Shown here: positions 52,265 to 60,890 of the stretch, one piece after another | How positions within the stretch are numbered: position 1 is the first letter of the stretch | Layout of the letters: each line of letters opens with the position of its first letter | DNA from: an uncultured Merdimonas sp. | GTDB taxonomy: Bacteria > Bacillota > Clostridia > Lachnospirales > Lachnospiraceae | Direction of reading: 5' to 3' | DNA length: 63,390 nt | Assembly: GCA_944378225.1 (NCBI GenBank) | Contig: CALWGE010000007.1 | Coordinates: 1 to 63,390 of the forward strand | Made by a program: the position numbers and the translations under genes | The notes under the pieces: model-generated | The model's database searches: none | What the model saw: only the letters and a program-made list of their open reading frames with translations | What the model was told of the DNA's origin: nothing

Positions 52265-53085
52265 AATTAATTGCGTTTGTGAAAAAAAATCCGGCTTTTT
52301 CCGTGTTTGCCCTGCTGGCTGCTGGCCTGATTGCAACGGCTGTCTGCGCTCCGCTTCTGGCTGCACAGGATCCTTATACTGCGGTTATGTCGGAAGCTCT
52401 GCAGCCGCCGGGACCGGAACACTGGTTTGGGACGGACTGGCTGGGCCGTGATCTGTATTCCAGGATTCTGTATGGTGCAAGAACTTCTCTGACGGCAGTC
52501 TTTTGCCTGACTGGCGTGATTATGGCAGCGGGGGCTTTCCTGGGAATTACTGCAGGCTGGTGCGGCGGAGTGATTGACGCAGTGATTATGCGGATTTCTG
52601 ATATCATGATCTCCTTTCCGGGTATGGTGCTGGCAATGGCGGCGGCCGGAATTATGGGAGCCAGTATGAAAAATGCGGTGGCGGCCATTGCTATTGTGAG
52701 CTGGACAAAGTATGCCCGTCTGGCAAGAAGCCTGACACTGCAGATTCGGAATCAGGATTATATCGCAGCCGCCAGAGTTACAGGTTCCAGAACTCCGCAT
52801 ATTTTGTGGCGTTATGTGCTGCCCAATGCCATACCTGCAGTTCTTATTACCGGGGCAACGGATATCGGAACTATGATGATGGAAATTGCAGGTCTGTCTT
52901 TCCTTGGGTTTGGCGCTGTTCCTCCTGCAGCGGAATGGGGGAGCATGCTGAGTGAGGGGAGAGTTTACATGACGACAGCTCCCTGGCTGATGCTGTTTCC
53001 GGGACTTGCGATCTTTATTGCCGTAATGATTTTGAATCTTCTGGGGGACAGTCTGCGGGATGTTCTGGATCCGAGAGAAGAATAG
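52258..53085 (+). CDS. ABC transporter permease, NikC/DppC type
   Basis: This protein, about 275 residues, is the second permease, with six helices. It has HWFGTDWLGRDLYSRILYGARTSL near the first loop and the EAA loop DYIAAARVTGSRTPHILWRYVLPN. The preferred start is GTG 52258, 9 nt after GAGGAGG and overlapping the previous stop; longer in-frame sequence lies within the NikB-type gene. It ends with the typical GDSLRDVLDPR. Confidence 0.9.
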   Translation: MVKLIAFVKKNPAFSVFALLAAGLIATAVCAPLLAAQDPYTAVMSEALQPPGPEHWFGTDWLGRDLYSRILYGARTSLTAVFCLTGVIMAAGAFLGITAGWCGGVIDAVIMRISDIMISFPGMVLAMAAAGIMGASMKNAVAAIAIVSWTKYARLARSLTLQIRNQDYIAAARVTGSRTPHILWRYVLPNAIPAVLITGATDIGTMMMEIAGLSFLGFGAVPPAAEWGSMLSEGRVYMTTAPWLMLFPGLAIFIAVMILNLLGDSLRDVLDPREE

Positions 53086-53108
53086 GCATGGCGGCAGGAG
53101 GTGATTTC

Positions 53109-53897
53109 ATGCTGAGTATACAGAATCTTTCTGTGAAATATGGAAAAAATGCTGTTCCTGCGGTTCAGGGAATCCATCTGGAAATGAAACAGGGGGAGAT
53201 TGTCAGCATTGTAGGGGAAAGCGGAAGCGGAAAAACAACACTGCTGCGTGCCATCATGGGTTGCCTGCCAGGCTCCGGTTATGTGGCCGGGGGAAACATC
53301 CGGTTTGGTGATCAGTCTTTGGCAGATCTGAGCCCGGAAGAATGGAGAAATCTGAGAGGGACAGAACTTTCCATGATTTTTCAGGATTCCGGAGCAATGC
53401 TCAATCCTGTACGGCGGATTGGTTCTCAGTATGTGGAATATATCTGTATGCATCAGAGGCAGGAAAAAAAGAAGGCCTGGAAACAGGCGACAGAGATGCT
53501 GGAAAAAATGCATCTGACAGATGCCGACAGAGTTATGCGAAGTTATCCCTTTCAGCTTTCAGGAGGTATGCGTCAGAGAGTAGGGATTGCTATGGCTATG
53601 ACCTTTCAGCCCCGGCTTTTGCTGGCAGATGAACCTACCAGCTCACTGGATGTGACTACGCAGTCCCAGATTGTGGCGCAGATGCTGGAACTGCGGGAAA
53701 AGTATGGAACAGGAATTCTTCTGGTAACTCATAACCTGGGCACGGCAGTCTGTATGGCGGACAGAATTATTGTGATGCATGACGGTCATTTTGCGGATGC
53801 GGGAACCCGTGAGGAAATTCTGAATGGTCCGGTCAGTGACTATACGAGAAAACTGCTTGAAAGTGTGCCGGCAATGGGAGGTGAGCGGTTTGTCTGA
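53109..53897 (+). CDS. ABC transporter ATPase, NikD/DppD type
   Basis: This protein, about 262 residues, is an ATPase with GESGSGKTTL (Walker A), FQDSGAMLNPVRRI (Q-loop), LSGGMRQRVGIAMAM and ADEPTSSLDVT (signature and Walker B). It is shorter than DppD (about 330 residues) and lacks the C-terminal Cys-containing peptide-transporter extension, as NikD does. The start is ATG 53109 after AGGAGGTGA; an earlier ATG at 53088 sits before the SD. It works with the following ATPase as a heterodimer. Confidence 0.9.
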   Translation: MLSIQNLSVKYGKNAVPAVQGIHLEMKQGEIVSIVGESGSGKTTLLRAIMGCLPGSGYVAGGNIRFGDQSLADLSPEEWRNLRGTELSMIFQDSGAMLNPVRRIGSQYVEYICMHQRQEKKKAWKQATEMLEKMHLTDADRVMRSYPFQLSGGMRQRVGIAMAMTFQPRLLLADEPTSSLDVTTQSQIVAQMLELREKYGTGILLVTHNLGTAVCMADRIIVMHDGHFADAGTREEILNGPVSDYTRKLLESVPAMGGERFV

Positions 53898-54846
53898 GAC
53901 AGATGAAGTGATACTGGAGGCAAGGCATATCACGAAAACATATCCGGCGCCCAATCACAGAATACTGAAAGTGAACAATGATATCAGTCTGAAATTTTAC
54001 AGAGGGAAAACGCTGGGAATCATAGGCGAGAGCGGTTGTGGAAAAAGTACTCTTATGCGTGTTCTGATGGCTTTGGAAAGGCCTACAGAAGGTCAGATTC
54101 TGTATAGAGGGCAGGATGTGACAAAGCTCAAGGGCGAAAAACTGCGCTGTCACAGGCAGAAAATCCAGATGGTTTTCCAGGATCCGTCTGCAGCTTTCAG
54201 TCCCAGAATGCGGGTTATGGATATCGTATGTGAACCTTTGCTCAACTTTAAACGGATTCGGAAGAGAGATAAGGAAGAAACGGCCCGGAGACTTTTGCAA
54301 ATGGTTGAACTGCCCGGGGATTTTGTTTGGCGTTATCCGCATAATATGAGCGGAGGAGAGAGACAGAGGGTTGGTATTGCCAGAGCCCTGGCGCTGGAGC
54401 CGGAGCTTGTCATCTGTGACGAGGCTACCTCATCTCTGGATGTATCTGTGCAGAAAACTGTTATGGAGCTTCTGGCGAGGCTGCAGAAAGAAAAGCAGAT
54501 TGCGTACGGATTTGTCAGCCATGATATTGCACTGGTACAGGCTGCTGCCCATCAGGCAGCCGTCATGTATTCGGGAAATGTGGTGGAGATTCTGCCGGGA
54601 GAAAAGCTGGGGGGTTCCTGCCTGCATCCTTATACAGAGGAACTGGCGGACTCTGCTTTTGATTTTAAAAAAGATTTCCGCAATTTTTCGCCGGTTGTAA
54701 AAAGAGATTCCGCAGATGACGCCGTTTTTCTGCCTGGCTGTCCGTTCCAGAACCGATGCAGCCGGTGCATGGAAATCTGCAGAAAAAAGAGACCGGAGTT
54801 AAAGACGGTAGAGAGAGAGCATCAGGTTGCCTGTCATCTTTATTAA
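53890..54846 (+). CDS. ABC transporter ATPase, NikE/DppF type
   Basis: This protein, about 318 residues, is an ATPase with GESGCGKSTL, FQDPSAAFSPRMRV, MSGGERQRVGIARAL and CDEATSSLDVS. A C-terminal Cys-rich extension (PGCPFQNRCSRCMEICRK) of the type that holds an iron-sulfur site in some Opp/Dpp ATPases follows. The start is probably TTG 53890, 8 nt after GGAGG and overlapping the previous gene by 8 nt. It closes the five-gene importer; the next gene has a separate promoter. Confidence 0.88.
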   Translation: MSETDEVILEARHITKTYPAPNHRILKVNNDISLKFYRGKTLGIIGESGCGKSTLMRVLMALERPTEGQILYRGQDVTKLKGEKLRCHRQKIQMVFQDPSAAFSPRMRVMDIVCEPLLNFKRIRKRDKEETARRLLQMVELPGDFVWRYPHNMSGGERQRVGIARALALEPELVICDEATSSLDVSVQKTVMELLARLQKEKQIAYGFVSHDIALVQAAAHQAAVMYSGNVVEILPGEKLGGSCLHPYTEELADSAFDFKKDFRNFSPVVKRDSADDAVFLPGCPFQNRCSRCMEICRKKRPELKTVEREHQVACHLY

Positions 54847-54873
54847 ATAAAGGTCTTGTAATTCATATCCCCA

Positions 54874-54911
54874 GGGGAGGCTTGCGGGCATTTCCTGGGG
54901 TATGCTATACT
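54874..54911 (+). promoter_or_regulatory. methyltransferase operon promoter with shared GGGGAGGCTTGCGG element
   Basis: TTGCGG at 54882-54887 and TATACT at 54906-54911 are 18 bp apart. The arms CCCCAGG (54869-54875) and CCTGGGG (54894-54900) flank the -35. The shared element lies at 54874-54887. Confidence 0.65.
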
Positions 54912-54951
54912 CCATTCGAAATTAAGTGATAACGGATGGAGTGACAGATAT

Positions 54952-55710
54952 ATGGGCAGAATGCTGGGACGCATACAGCAGTATTGGACAAATCGTGCGG
55001 AAGGATATTCGAAAGTAAATCAGGAAGAGCTGGCGGGCGAACAGAAAAACAGGTGGCTTCGTGTTCTGGAGGCGGAATTTCCTCAAAATAAGCCGGAAGA
55101 GCTTCGGGTTCTGGATATCGGAACAGGTCCGGGTTTTTTTGCTATTATTCTGGCCCGTGCAGGATACCAGGTGACAGCTGTAGATTACACAGAGGAGATG
55201 CTCTGCAAGGCCAGAGAGAATGCAGGTCTCTACGCAGAACGTATCTGCTGGAAACAGATGGATGCTCAGAAACTGGAGTTTCCGGACAACCAGTTTGACG
55301 TGGTGGTTTCCAGAAATCTGACCTGGACTCTGGAGGAGCCGGACAGGGCTTACCAGGAGTGGAGAAGAGTTCTGAAAAAAGGGGGGCTTCTTCTGAATTT
55401 TGATGCAAACTGGTATGGACATCTGTTTGACAAAGAAAAGCGCCGGGAATATGAGGAAGACCGCAGGAATGTGGAGAAACTCCGGCTGGAAGATCACTAT
55501 ACCGGCACGGATATTGATGAGATGGAGTGTATAGCCAGACAGGTGCCCTTAAGTCCGGTGGTGCGGCCGGCATGGGATGTACAGATACTGAAAAGTGCAG
55601 GCTTTCAGAATGTCCGTACAGATGAGTCTGTATGGCAGAAGGTGTGGAGCGAGACAGAAAAGATAAACTATGCTTCCACTCCGATGTTTCTGATAAAGGC
55701 GGTGAAATGA
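54952..55710 (+). CDS. Class I SAM-dependent methyltransferase (tandem copy 1)
   Basis: This 252-residue methyltransferase has a Rossmann fold. Its SAM motif is VLDIGTGPGFFAIILARAG (about 52-70), with VDYTEEML after it, FDVVVSRNLTWTLEEPDRAYQEW (motif IV region) and LKKGGLLLNFDANW. The substrate is unknown. The C-terminal region (RPAWDVQIL, NYASTPMFLIKAVK) is shared with the next gene, so the two are duplicates. It is the first gene of a run that leads into a FecCD-type importer. The stop overlaps the next start by 4 nt. Confidence 0.9.
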   Translation: MGRMLGRIQQYWTNRAEGYSKVNQEELAGEQKNRWLRVLEAEFPQNKPEELRVLDIGTGPGFFAIILARAGYQVTAVDYTEEMLCKARENAGLYAERICWKQMDAQKLEFPDNQFDVVVSRNLTWTLEEPDRAYQEWRRVLKKGGLLLNFDANWYGHLFDKEKRREYEEDRRNVEKLRLEDHYTGTDIDEMECIARQVPLSPVVRPAWDVQILKSAGFQNVRTDESVWQKVWSETEKINYASTPMFLIKAVK

Positions 55711-56432
55711 TGGAAGCAATTAAGGAAAGGGTATCTTCCTACTGGACTGTAAGAAGTGCAGATTTTGCAAAACTTCGTGAGGAAGAGCTGGAAAGTGAAC
55801 CGGCAGGTCTCTGGCTTTCTGAGATTGAGCCTCAGCTGCCGTTGGGCAGAAAACTTCGGATTCTGGATGTGGGTACAGGAAGCGGATATTTTTCAGTGCT
55901 TCTGGCAGGCAAGGGACATCAGGTGACAGGAATCGATCTGACGCCGGCTATGATAGAGGAAGCCAAAAAGCTGGCTGCCGAGCATCAGACAGAAGCGGAA
56001 TTTCTTGTGATGGACGCGGAAAATCTTGAATTTGCAGATGAGTCCTTCGATGCAGTGGTTTCCAGAAATCTGACATGGACGCTGCCTCATCCGGAACGGG
56101 CCTATCAGGAGTGGCTGCGGGTGCTGAAGCCGGGAGGCGTTCTTCTGAATTTTGACGCAGATTATGGTCTGGAACGTTTTTCCTGTGAGAAAGGTCTCCC
56201 GGAGAATCATGCGCACAGGCAGATGAGCGGCAGCCAGCTGGAAGAATGTGACGCCATTAAGGATCAGCTTTTCATCAGTCAGGAGAGACGTCCTGCATGG
56301 GATCTGGAGCTGTTGAAGGAGCTTGGCTGCAGTCAGGCACAGGCGGATACCAGAGTGTCGGAGCGGGTATACAGAAAAGAAAGCAGTTATTATAATCCTA
56401 CGCCTCTGTTTCGGGTTCGGGCAGTGAAATAA
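55707..56432 (+). CDS. Class I SAM-dependent methyltransferase (tandem copy 2)
   Basis: This protein, about 241 residues, is a methyltransferase with SAM motif ILDVGTGSGYFSVLLAGKG and IDLTPAM. Like its neighbour it has VVSRNLTWTLPHPERAYQEW and NPTPLFRVRAVK. The identical core SRNLTWTL and shared ends show a tandem duplication with later divergence. The start is ATG 55707 or 55710 (ATGATG), overlapping the previous stop; in-frame sequence to 55632 lies inside the previous gene. Both may act on the same molecule, perhaps a metal chelator, but this is conjecture. Confidence 0.9.
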   Translation: MMEAIKERVSSYWTVRSADFAKLREEELESEPAGLWLSEIEPQLPLGRKLRILDVGTGSGYFSVLLAGKGHQVTGIDLTPAMIEEAKKLAAEHQTEAEFLVMDAENLEFADESFDAVVSRNLTWTLPHPERAYQEWLRVLKPGGVLLNFDADYGLERFSCEKGLPENHAHRQMSGSQLEECDAIKDQLFISQERRPAWDLELLKELGCSQAQADTRVSERVYRKESSYYNPTPLFRVRAVK

Positions 56433-56488
56433 AAAGGATAACGGGAAGCAGTATCCCGCAGAAACAGGAAGAACTAAAAAAGGGGATA

Positions 56489-57607
56489 ATGAAAATGGCA
56501 GGAAAGAGATTAATGACTTGTCTGCTGGCTTTCTGTCTGCTGGCAGTTTCCGGGTGCGGAAAGCAGACAGCAGAGAAAGCGGATCCGGCAGTTTCCGGAA
56601 CAGATACGGAAGATACACGGGTTATGACAGATGGTACGAATCGCGAGGTGGAGATCCCTGCAAAAGTAGACAGCATTGTATGCCTGAATGTGGGAGCGCT
56701 CCGCTATACCTGTTACATGCAGGCTCAGGATCTGGTAACCGGCGTGGAGGATTATGAAAAAGAGCAGTCTATTTCCAGAGGATACAATTATGTAAATTAC
56801 GATCAGTTTGCGGATCTTCCGGTTGTGGGAAACAATGGCACCCATTATGCGGAAGAGATTATCGCTGTGGATCCGGATGTAATTGTGCTGGCTTCCCATG
56901 ACGCAAAAGAAGCAGATCAGCTGCAGACTACCACAGGGATCCCGGTGGTAACCGTTCCTGGCAGTGATACTACCATGGATGAGGATGCGTATGAGACTCT
57001 GCGGCTCATGGGAGAACTCTATGGAAAAGAAGAGCGTGCGCAGGAATTGACAGATTATCTGGACAGTATCAGAGCAGATCTGGAGAAGAGGACGGCAGGA
57101 GTACCGGATGAGGAGAAGCCCACCGTCTATGTGGGAGGAGTAAGCTACAAAGGAGCTCATGGCTTCGAAGGGACGGAAAGCGGGTATGGACCTTTTGCTC
57201 TGATTGGAGCGAAAAATCTGGCGGATGAAAACGGGACGGCAGGAGCCTATGACATTGATCCGGAACAGGTTCTTGCCTGGGATCCGGACATCATTTTTCT
57301 GGATTACAACGGACTGGATCTGATTAACGAGGACTATGCATCCAATCCGGCTTTTTATGAACAGCTTACTGCCGTACAGGAAGGAAGAGTGTATGCGCAG
57401 ATTTCCTTCCGCTCCAGCGCCGCAAATCTTGACACGGCTCTGGCAGATACCTATTATGCGGCGTCTGTTCTGTATCCGGAACAGTTTGCGGATATCGACA
57501 TAGAAGAGAAGGCGGCAGAAATTTTTGAAAAACTGCTGGGAACGAATTTTTACGAGGACCTGAAGGCAAATGGATATGAATTCAGAGAAATTACCTTTGG
57601 AGAATAG
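56489..57607 (+). CDS. Iron-siderophore/corrinoid-type ABC binding lipoprotein
   Basis: This 372-residue lipoprotein has lipobox AVSGC and a type III (BtuF/FhuD) binding fold: MTDGTNREVEIPAKVDSIVCLNVGALRY, EEIIAVDPDVIVLASHD, and a long middle helix. The ligand could be a siderophore, a corrinoid or a metal complex. AAGGGG precedes the ATG. It overlaps the permease gene by 38 nt if that gene starts at 57570. Together with the next two genes it forms a complete FecCD-class importer. Confidence 0.9.
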   Translation: MKMAGKRLMTCLLAFCLLAVSGCGKQTAEKADPAVSGTDTEDTRVMTDGTNREVEIPAKVDSIVCLNVGALRYTCYMQAQDLVTGVEDYEKEQSISRGYNYVNYDQFADLPVVGNNGTHYAEEIIAVDPDVIVLASHDAKEADQLQTTTGIPVVTVPGSDTTMDEDAYETLRLMGELYGKEERAQELTDYLDSIRADLEKRTAGVPDEEKPTVYVGGVSYKGAHGFEGTESGYGPFALIGAKNLADENGTAGAYDIDPEQVLAWDPDIIFLDYNGLDLINEDYASNPAFYEQLTAVQEGRVYAQISFRSSAANLDTALADTYYAASVLYPEQFADIDIEEKAAEIFEKLLGTNFYEDLKANGYEFREITFGE

Positions 57608-58664
57608 AGCAGAATATCATATGGAAGAGCATGGAAGGGATTCCCTGTACTGCAGGAACCAGCGGCGCAGTGTGGCCTTTCTCATTCTTCTGGCAGTAAT
57701 TCTCCTGGTTTCTGCAGTGTTATCCCTCTGGGCAGGTTCTTATGAGACACCTGTGGGAGAACTGCTGCGGGGAATCTTTGGACAGGCATCTGATGAAAAA
57801 ATTAATATTGTGGTGCGCAATGTACGTCTGCCTCGGATCTGCACAGCAGCGGCGGCGGGGGCAGGGCTTGGCGTCACAGGCTGCATCCTTCAGGCCATTC
57901 TGAACAATCCTCTGGCATCGGCCTCTACTCTGGGAGTATCCCAGGGGGCAGGCTTTGGAGCAGCTTTTGCCATCATCATACTGGGAGCAGGAGCTTCAGG
58001 AAGCGGTATCGGAGTTTCTCTCTGCGCCTTTGTGGGAAGTATGGGGGTTGCCGCAGTAATTTTCGCACTGTCCAGATTCCGCCAGGTTTCCGCTGAATCC
58101 ATTATACTGGCAGGCGTGGCCATCAGTTCCATGTTTACGGGAGCCACGACGCTTCTTCAGTATTTTGCTGACGAGGTGGAACTGGCAACCCTGGTGTTCT
58201 GGACTTTTGGAGACCTGGGAAGCACCACCTGGACGGAAATCCGGTTTATGGCAGTGATTGTACTGGCTGCTTCCCTGTATTTTCTGTTTCACCGCTGGGA
58301 TTACAATGCTCTTCAGAGTGGTACAGAGACAGCCATCAGCCTGGGCGTCCGTGTGCGCAGACTGATGATTGTCAATATGCTGGTCTGTTGTTTTACAGCA
58401 TCCACCATTGTATCCTACATTGGTCTCATCAATTTTATCGGTCTGGTAGCGCCCCATATCGTACGCATGGTGGTGGGAAACAACCATGTTTATCTGATCC
58501 CCGGTTCCTTTCTGGCAGGAGCATCGCTTCTGCTTCTGGGAGATTTATTGGCAAGGACCATAGCGAGCCCCGTGATTCTTCCTATCGGAGCCATTACCTC
58601 TTTTCTGGGGGCGCCGCTGTTCCTGTACCTCTTGTTTAAAGGAGGAAAGCAGAAATGTTCATAG
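57570..58664 (+). CDS. FecCD-type ABC transporter permease
   Basis: This permease, about 364 residues with about ten helices, belongs to the BtuC/FecCD family. Typical segments are VRLPRICTAAAAGAGLGVTGC, LNNPLASASTLGVSQGAGFGA, and the late GLINFIGLVAPHIVRMVVGNNH that meets the ATPase. A single permease implies a homodimer. The start is not firm: ATG 57570 lies inside the previous gene with only a short AAGG site, while ATG 57621 would give 347 residues. It overlaps the ATPase gene by 10 nt. Confidence 0.9.
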   Translation: MDMNSEKLPLENRAEYHMEEHGRDSLYCRNQRRSVAFLILLAVILLVSAVLSLWAGSYETPVGELLRGIFGQASDEKINIVVRNVRLPRICTAAAAGAGLGVTGCILQAILNNPLASASTLGVSQGAGFGAAFAIIILGAGASGSGIGVSLCAFVGSMGVAAVIFALSRFRQVSAESIILAGVAISSMFTGATTLLQYFADEVELATLVFWTFGDLGSTTWTEIRFMAVIVLAASLYFLFHRWDYNALQSGTETAISLGVRVRRLMIVNMLVCCFTASTIVSYIGLINFIGLVAPHIVRMVVGNNHVYLIPGSFLAGASLLLLGDLLARTIASPVILPIGAITSFLGAPLFLYLLFKGGKQKCS

Positions 58665-59425
58665 TGGAAGATCTGCAGTTTCATTATCAGGGCGGCCCCC
58701 GTGTGCTGAAGAAGATCAATTTTACTCTGGGAGACGGAGAATTTCTGGCGATTCTGGGAAATAACGGAGTGGGAAAAAGCACCATGCTCAAATGCTTTAA
58801 CCGGATTATTTCACCGGATGCGGGGCGTGTGCTTCTGAACGGGGAGGATCTTCTGAAGATGCCCCTTCGCCAGGTAGCAAAACGCATTGCCTTTGTGGCT
58901 CAGAATGTGCCGAATACTCAGATGACGGTTCATGATATGGTGATGCTTGGGCGCAGACCCTATATGCGCTGGGGATTTACGGAGCATGACCATGAGCTGG
59001 TGCACAGAGCCATGGACCGGCTGAGGGTATCGGAGTTTCGGGGACGCTTTCTGAACCAGCTGAGCGGCGGTGAGAGACAGAAGGTTATGCTGGCCCGCGC
59101 CCTGGCCCAGGAGCCGAAGCTTCTGCTTCTGGATGAGCCTACCAGCAGCCTGGATCTGAAAAATCAGTACCAGGTGCTTCAGATTGTAAAAGATATCTGT
59201 CATGAGACGGGAATTTCAGCCATTGTGGTGATTCATGACCTGAATCTGGCCCTGCGTTTCTGCGATCGGTTCCTTCTGATGCAGGAGGGAGAGGTGTACC
59301 GGTATGGAGAAATGGATATTCTGGATCGGGAAGCGCTTCTGAATGTCTATGGAGTCAAAGGTGAAGTGCGCACCGTCGGAAATCAGAAAATGGTGCTGGT
59401 GGATGAGGAGGAAGAGTGGCTGTGA
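58655..59425 (+). CDS. FecE/BtuD-type ABC transporter ATPase
   Basis: This 256-residue ATPase has LGNNGVGKSTMLKC (Walker A), AQNVPNTQMTVHDMVMLGRRPYM, LSGGERQKVMLARALAQ and LLLDEPTSSLDLKNQ, plus IHDLNLALRFCDRF with the switch His. It fits iron-chelate or corrinoid importers. GGAGG lies a few bases upstream. The end overlaps the third methyltransferase gene by 10 nt, a strong sign that transporter and methyltransferase are used together. Confidence 0.93.
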   Translation: MFIVEDLQFHYQGGPRVLKKINFTLGDGEFLAILGNNGVGKSTMLKCFNRIISPDAGRVLLNGEDLLKMPLRQVAKRIAFVAQNVPNTQMTVHDMVMLGRRPYMRWGFTEHDHELVHRAMDRLRVSEFRGRFLNQLSGGERQKVMLARALAQEPKLLLLDEPTSSLDLKNQYQVLQIVKDICHETGISAIVVIHDLNLALRFCDRFLLMQEGEVYRYGEMDILDREALLNVYGVKGEVRTVGNQKMVLVDEEEEWL

Positions 59426-60240
59426 CTCTGGAAGAACTGAAAGACAGCTGGAAAAATCAGAATCCTGAAAGCGGTAAGATTCAGGAAAAAATCTGGGATG
59501 AGCGGGCAGCGGATTTCGAAGTCAGGGAGGTCCCTTCAGCAGAAAACAATGAGTTTCTTCGGTATCTGTATGCAAAGGCACGGCCGGACAGAAACATGTC
59601 CGTGCTGGACATTGGCTGCGGAGGCGGAAAATATGCTCTGGCTCTTTCCGGTGATGTCTGCGAGGCTGTGGGGACGGATGTTTCCGGAAACATGGTGGAG
59701 GCAGCCAGACGCTCTGCGCTGCAGAAGCAGATACTGAATGTACGGTTTCTGAAGGAAGACTGGCAGACAGCGGACATTGATGCTCTCGGTTTTCGGGAAC
59801 GGTTTGACCTGGTCTTTGCGCATATGACACCGGCAGTGTGCGATTTCGTTACCCTGGAAAAAATGGATGCCTGCGCAAAAAAACAGTGTTTTCTGGTGAA
59901 GCCGGCCAGACGGGAAGACACCGTTCAGGATGCGGCTTTCGCCCGGGCGGGCATCAGCAGCCGGAAGCAGGAACTTGACGATACGGTTGCGAATATTTTT
60001 TCCTGGCTGTGGCTGAAGGGATATGAGCCGGAGATTTCTTACCGGAAGGAAGAGTGGACGCATGTGCGTTCTCTGGAAAGTATGAAGAACTGGTGCGTGA
60101 ACCGTGCAAGACTCGGGAAGGAACTGACGGAAGCGGAGGAAAAGAATATTCTTTGGTATCTGCAGGAAATCAGCCGGGACGGAATGATTGAAGACAGAAC
60201 GCGAACCACCATTGTAACAATATATTGGAAGAAACCGTAG
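59416..60240 (+). CDS. SAM-dependent methyltransferase (third, transporter-linked)
   Basis: This 274-residue methyltransferase has SAM motif VLDIGCGGGKYALAL (about 63-77), TDVSGNMVEAA, and a long helical C-terminal part (SYRKEEWTHVRSLESMKNW). It is not a close copy of the two upstream methyltransferases; the VSRNLTWTL block is missing, replaced by FDLVFAHMTPAVCDF. The start is GTG 59416 or 59422, with GAGGAG just upstream. Its overlap with the ATPase gene and the FmdE gene 31 nt downstream suggest a role tied to the imported compound. Confidence 0.87.
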   Translation: MAVTLEELKDSWKNQNPESGKIQEKIWDERAADFEVREVPSAENNEFLRYLYAKARPDRNMSVLDIGCGGGKYALALSGDVCEAVGTDVSGNMVEAARRSALQKQILNVRFLKEDWQTADIDALGFRERFDLVFAHMTPAVCDFVTLEKMDACAKKQCFLVKPARREDTVQDAAFARAGISSRKQELDDTVANIFSWLWLKGYEPEISYRKEEWTHVRSLESMKNWCVNRARLGKELTEAEEKNILWYLQEISRDGMIEDRTRTTIVTIYWKKP

Positions 60241-60271
60241 TAAAAAACACAGGAAGAAAGGAAGCAGAAAC

Positions 60272-60832
60272 ATGCTGGAACAGGAATTGTGGGAAACATG
60301 CGCGGCTTTTCATGGACATGAATGCGGAGGATTGACGATAGGATACAAGGCGTCTCTCTATGCCATAGATCTGCTGGGACTGGAGACAGAGAAGGGAAAA
60401 GCCGGGAAAGGCTGTTTTTCTTCTGATGAGGAGCTGGTCTGTATCTGTGAAAATGATGCCTGTGGGGTGGACGCAATCCAGGTGATCCTGGGATGCAGTA
60501 TCGGAAAGGGAAATCTGCTGTTTCATATAACAGGAAAGCAGGCTTTTTCCTTTTACAGCAGAAAGACCGGAAAATCTGTGCGCCTGGTCTTAAAGCCCAG
60601 ACCGCAGGGGATGACAAAGGAAGAATCCTTCCGGTATTATCAGGCCAGCAGGCCGGAGGAGATGTTTGAGGTAAAGGAGACAAAGCAGAAGCTCCCTGAA
60701 CCGGCAAGAATTTTCAAATCTATCTGCTGCAGCCGCTGCGGCGAGAGCACAGCAGAACACCTGATCCGTCTTCATGGGGATGAGATGCTGTGTCTGGATT
60801 GTTATCAGGCCTATAACCGGTTCGATGTGTAA
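60272..60832 (+). CDS. FmdE family protein with zinc ribbon
   Basis: This 186-residue FmdE/FwdE-family protein has the N-terminal signature FHGHECGGLTIGYKA (His14, His16, Cys18), then CENDACGVDAIQVILGCSIGKGNL. A C-terminal zinc ribbon follows (CSRCGE and CLDC, about 151-179). The name comes from a subunit of molybdenum formylmethanofuran dehydrogenase, but most bacterial members sit beside metal transporters and have no known activity. No other formylmethanofuran gene is present. It is the last gene of the methyltransferase-importer run; the metQ promoter begins 7 bp after it. Confidence 0.9.
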   Translation: MLEQELWETCAAFHGHECGGLTIGYKASLYAIDLLGLETEKGKAGKGCFSSDEELVCICENDACGVDAIQVILGCSIGKGNLLFHITGKQAFSFYSRKTGKSVRLVLKPRPQGMTKEESFRYYQASRPEEMFEVKETKQKLPEPARIFKSICCSRCGESTAEHLIRLHGDEMLCLDCYQAYNRFDV

Positions 60833-60839
60833 GAAAGAC

Positions 60840-60868
60840 TTGCAAACAGTGATGAAATTCGGTATGAT
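60840..60868 (+). promoter_or_regulatory. promoter of metQ
   Basis: TTGCAA at 60840-60845 and TATGAT at 60863-60868 are 17 bp apart, directly after the FmdE gene. Confidence 0.65.
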
Positions 60869-60890
60869 TAATAGCAAATGTGACAGCATG

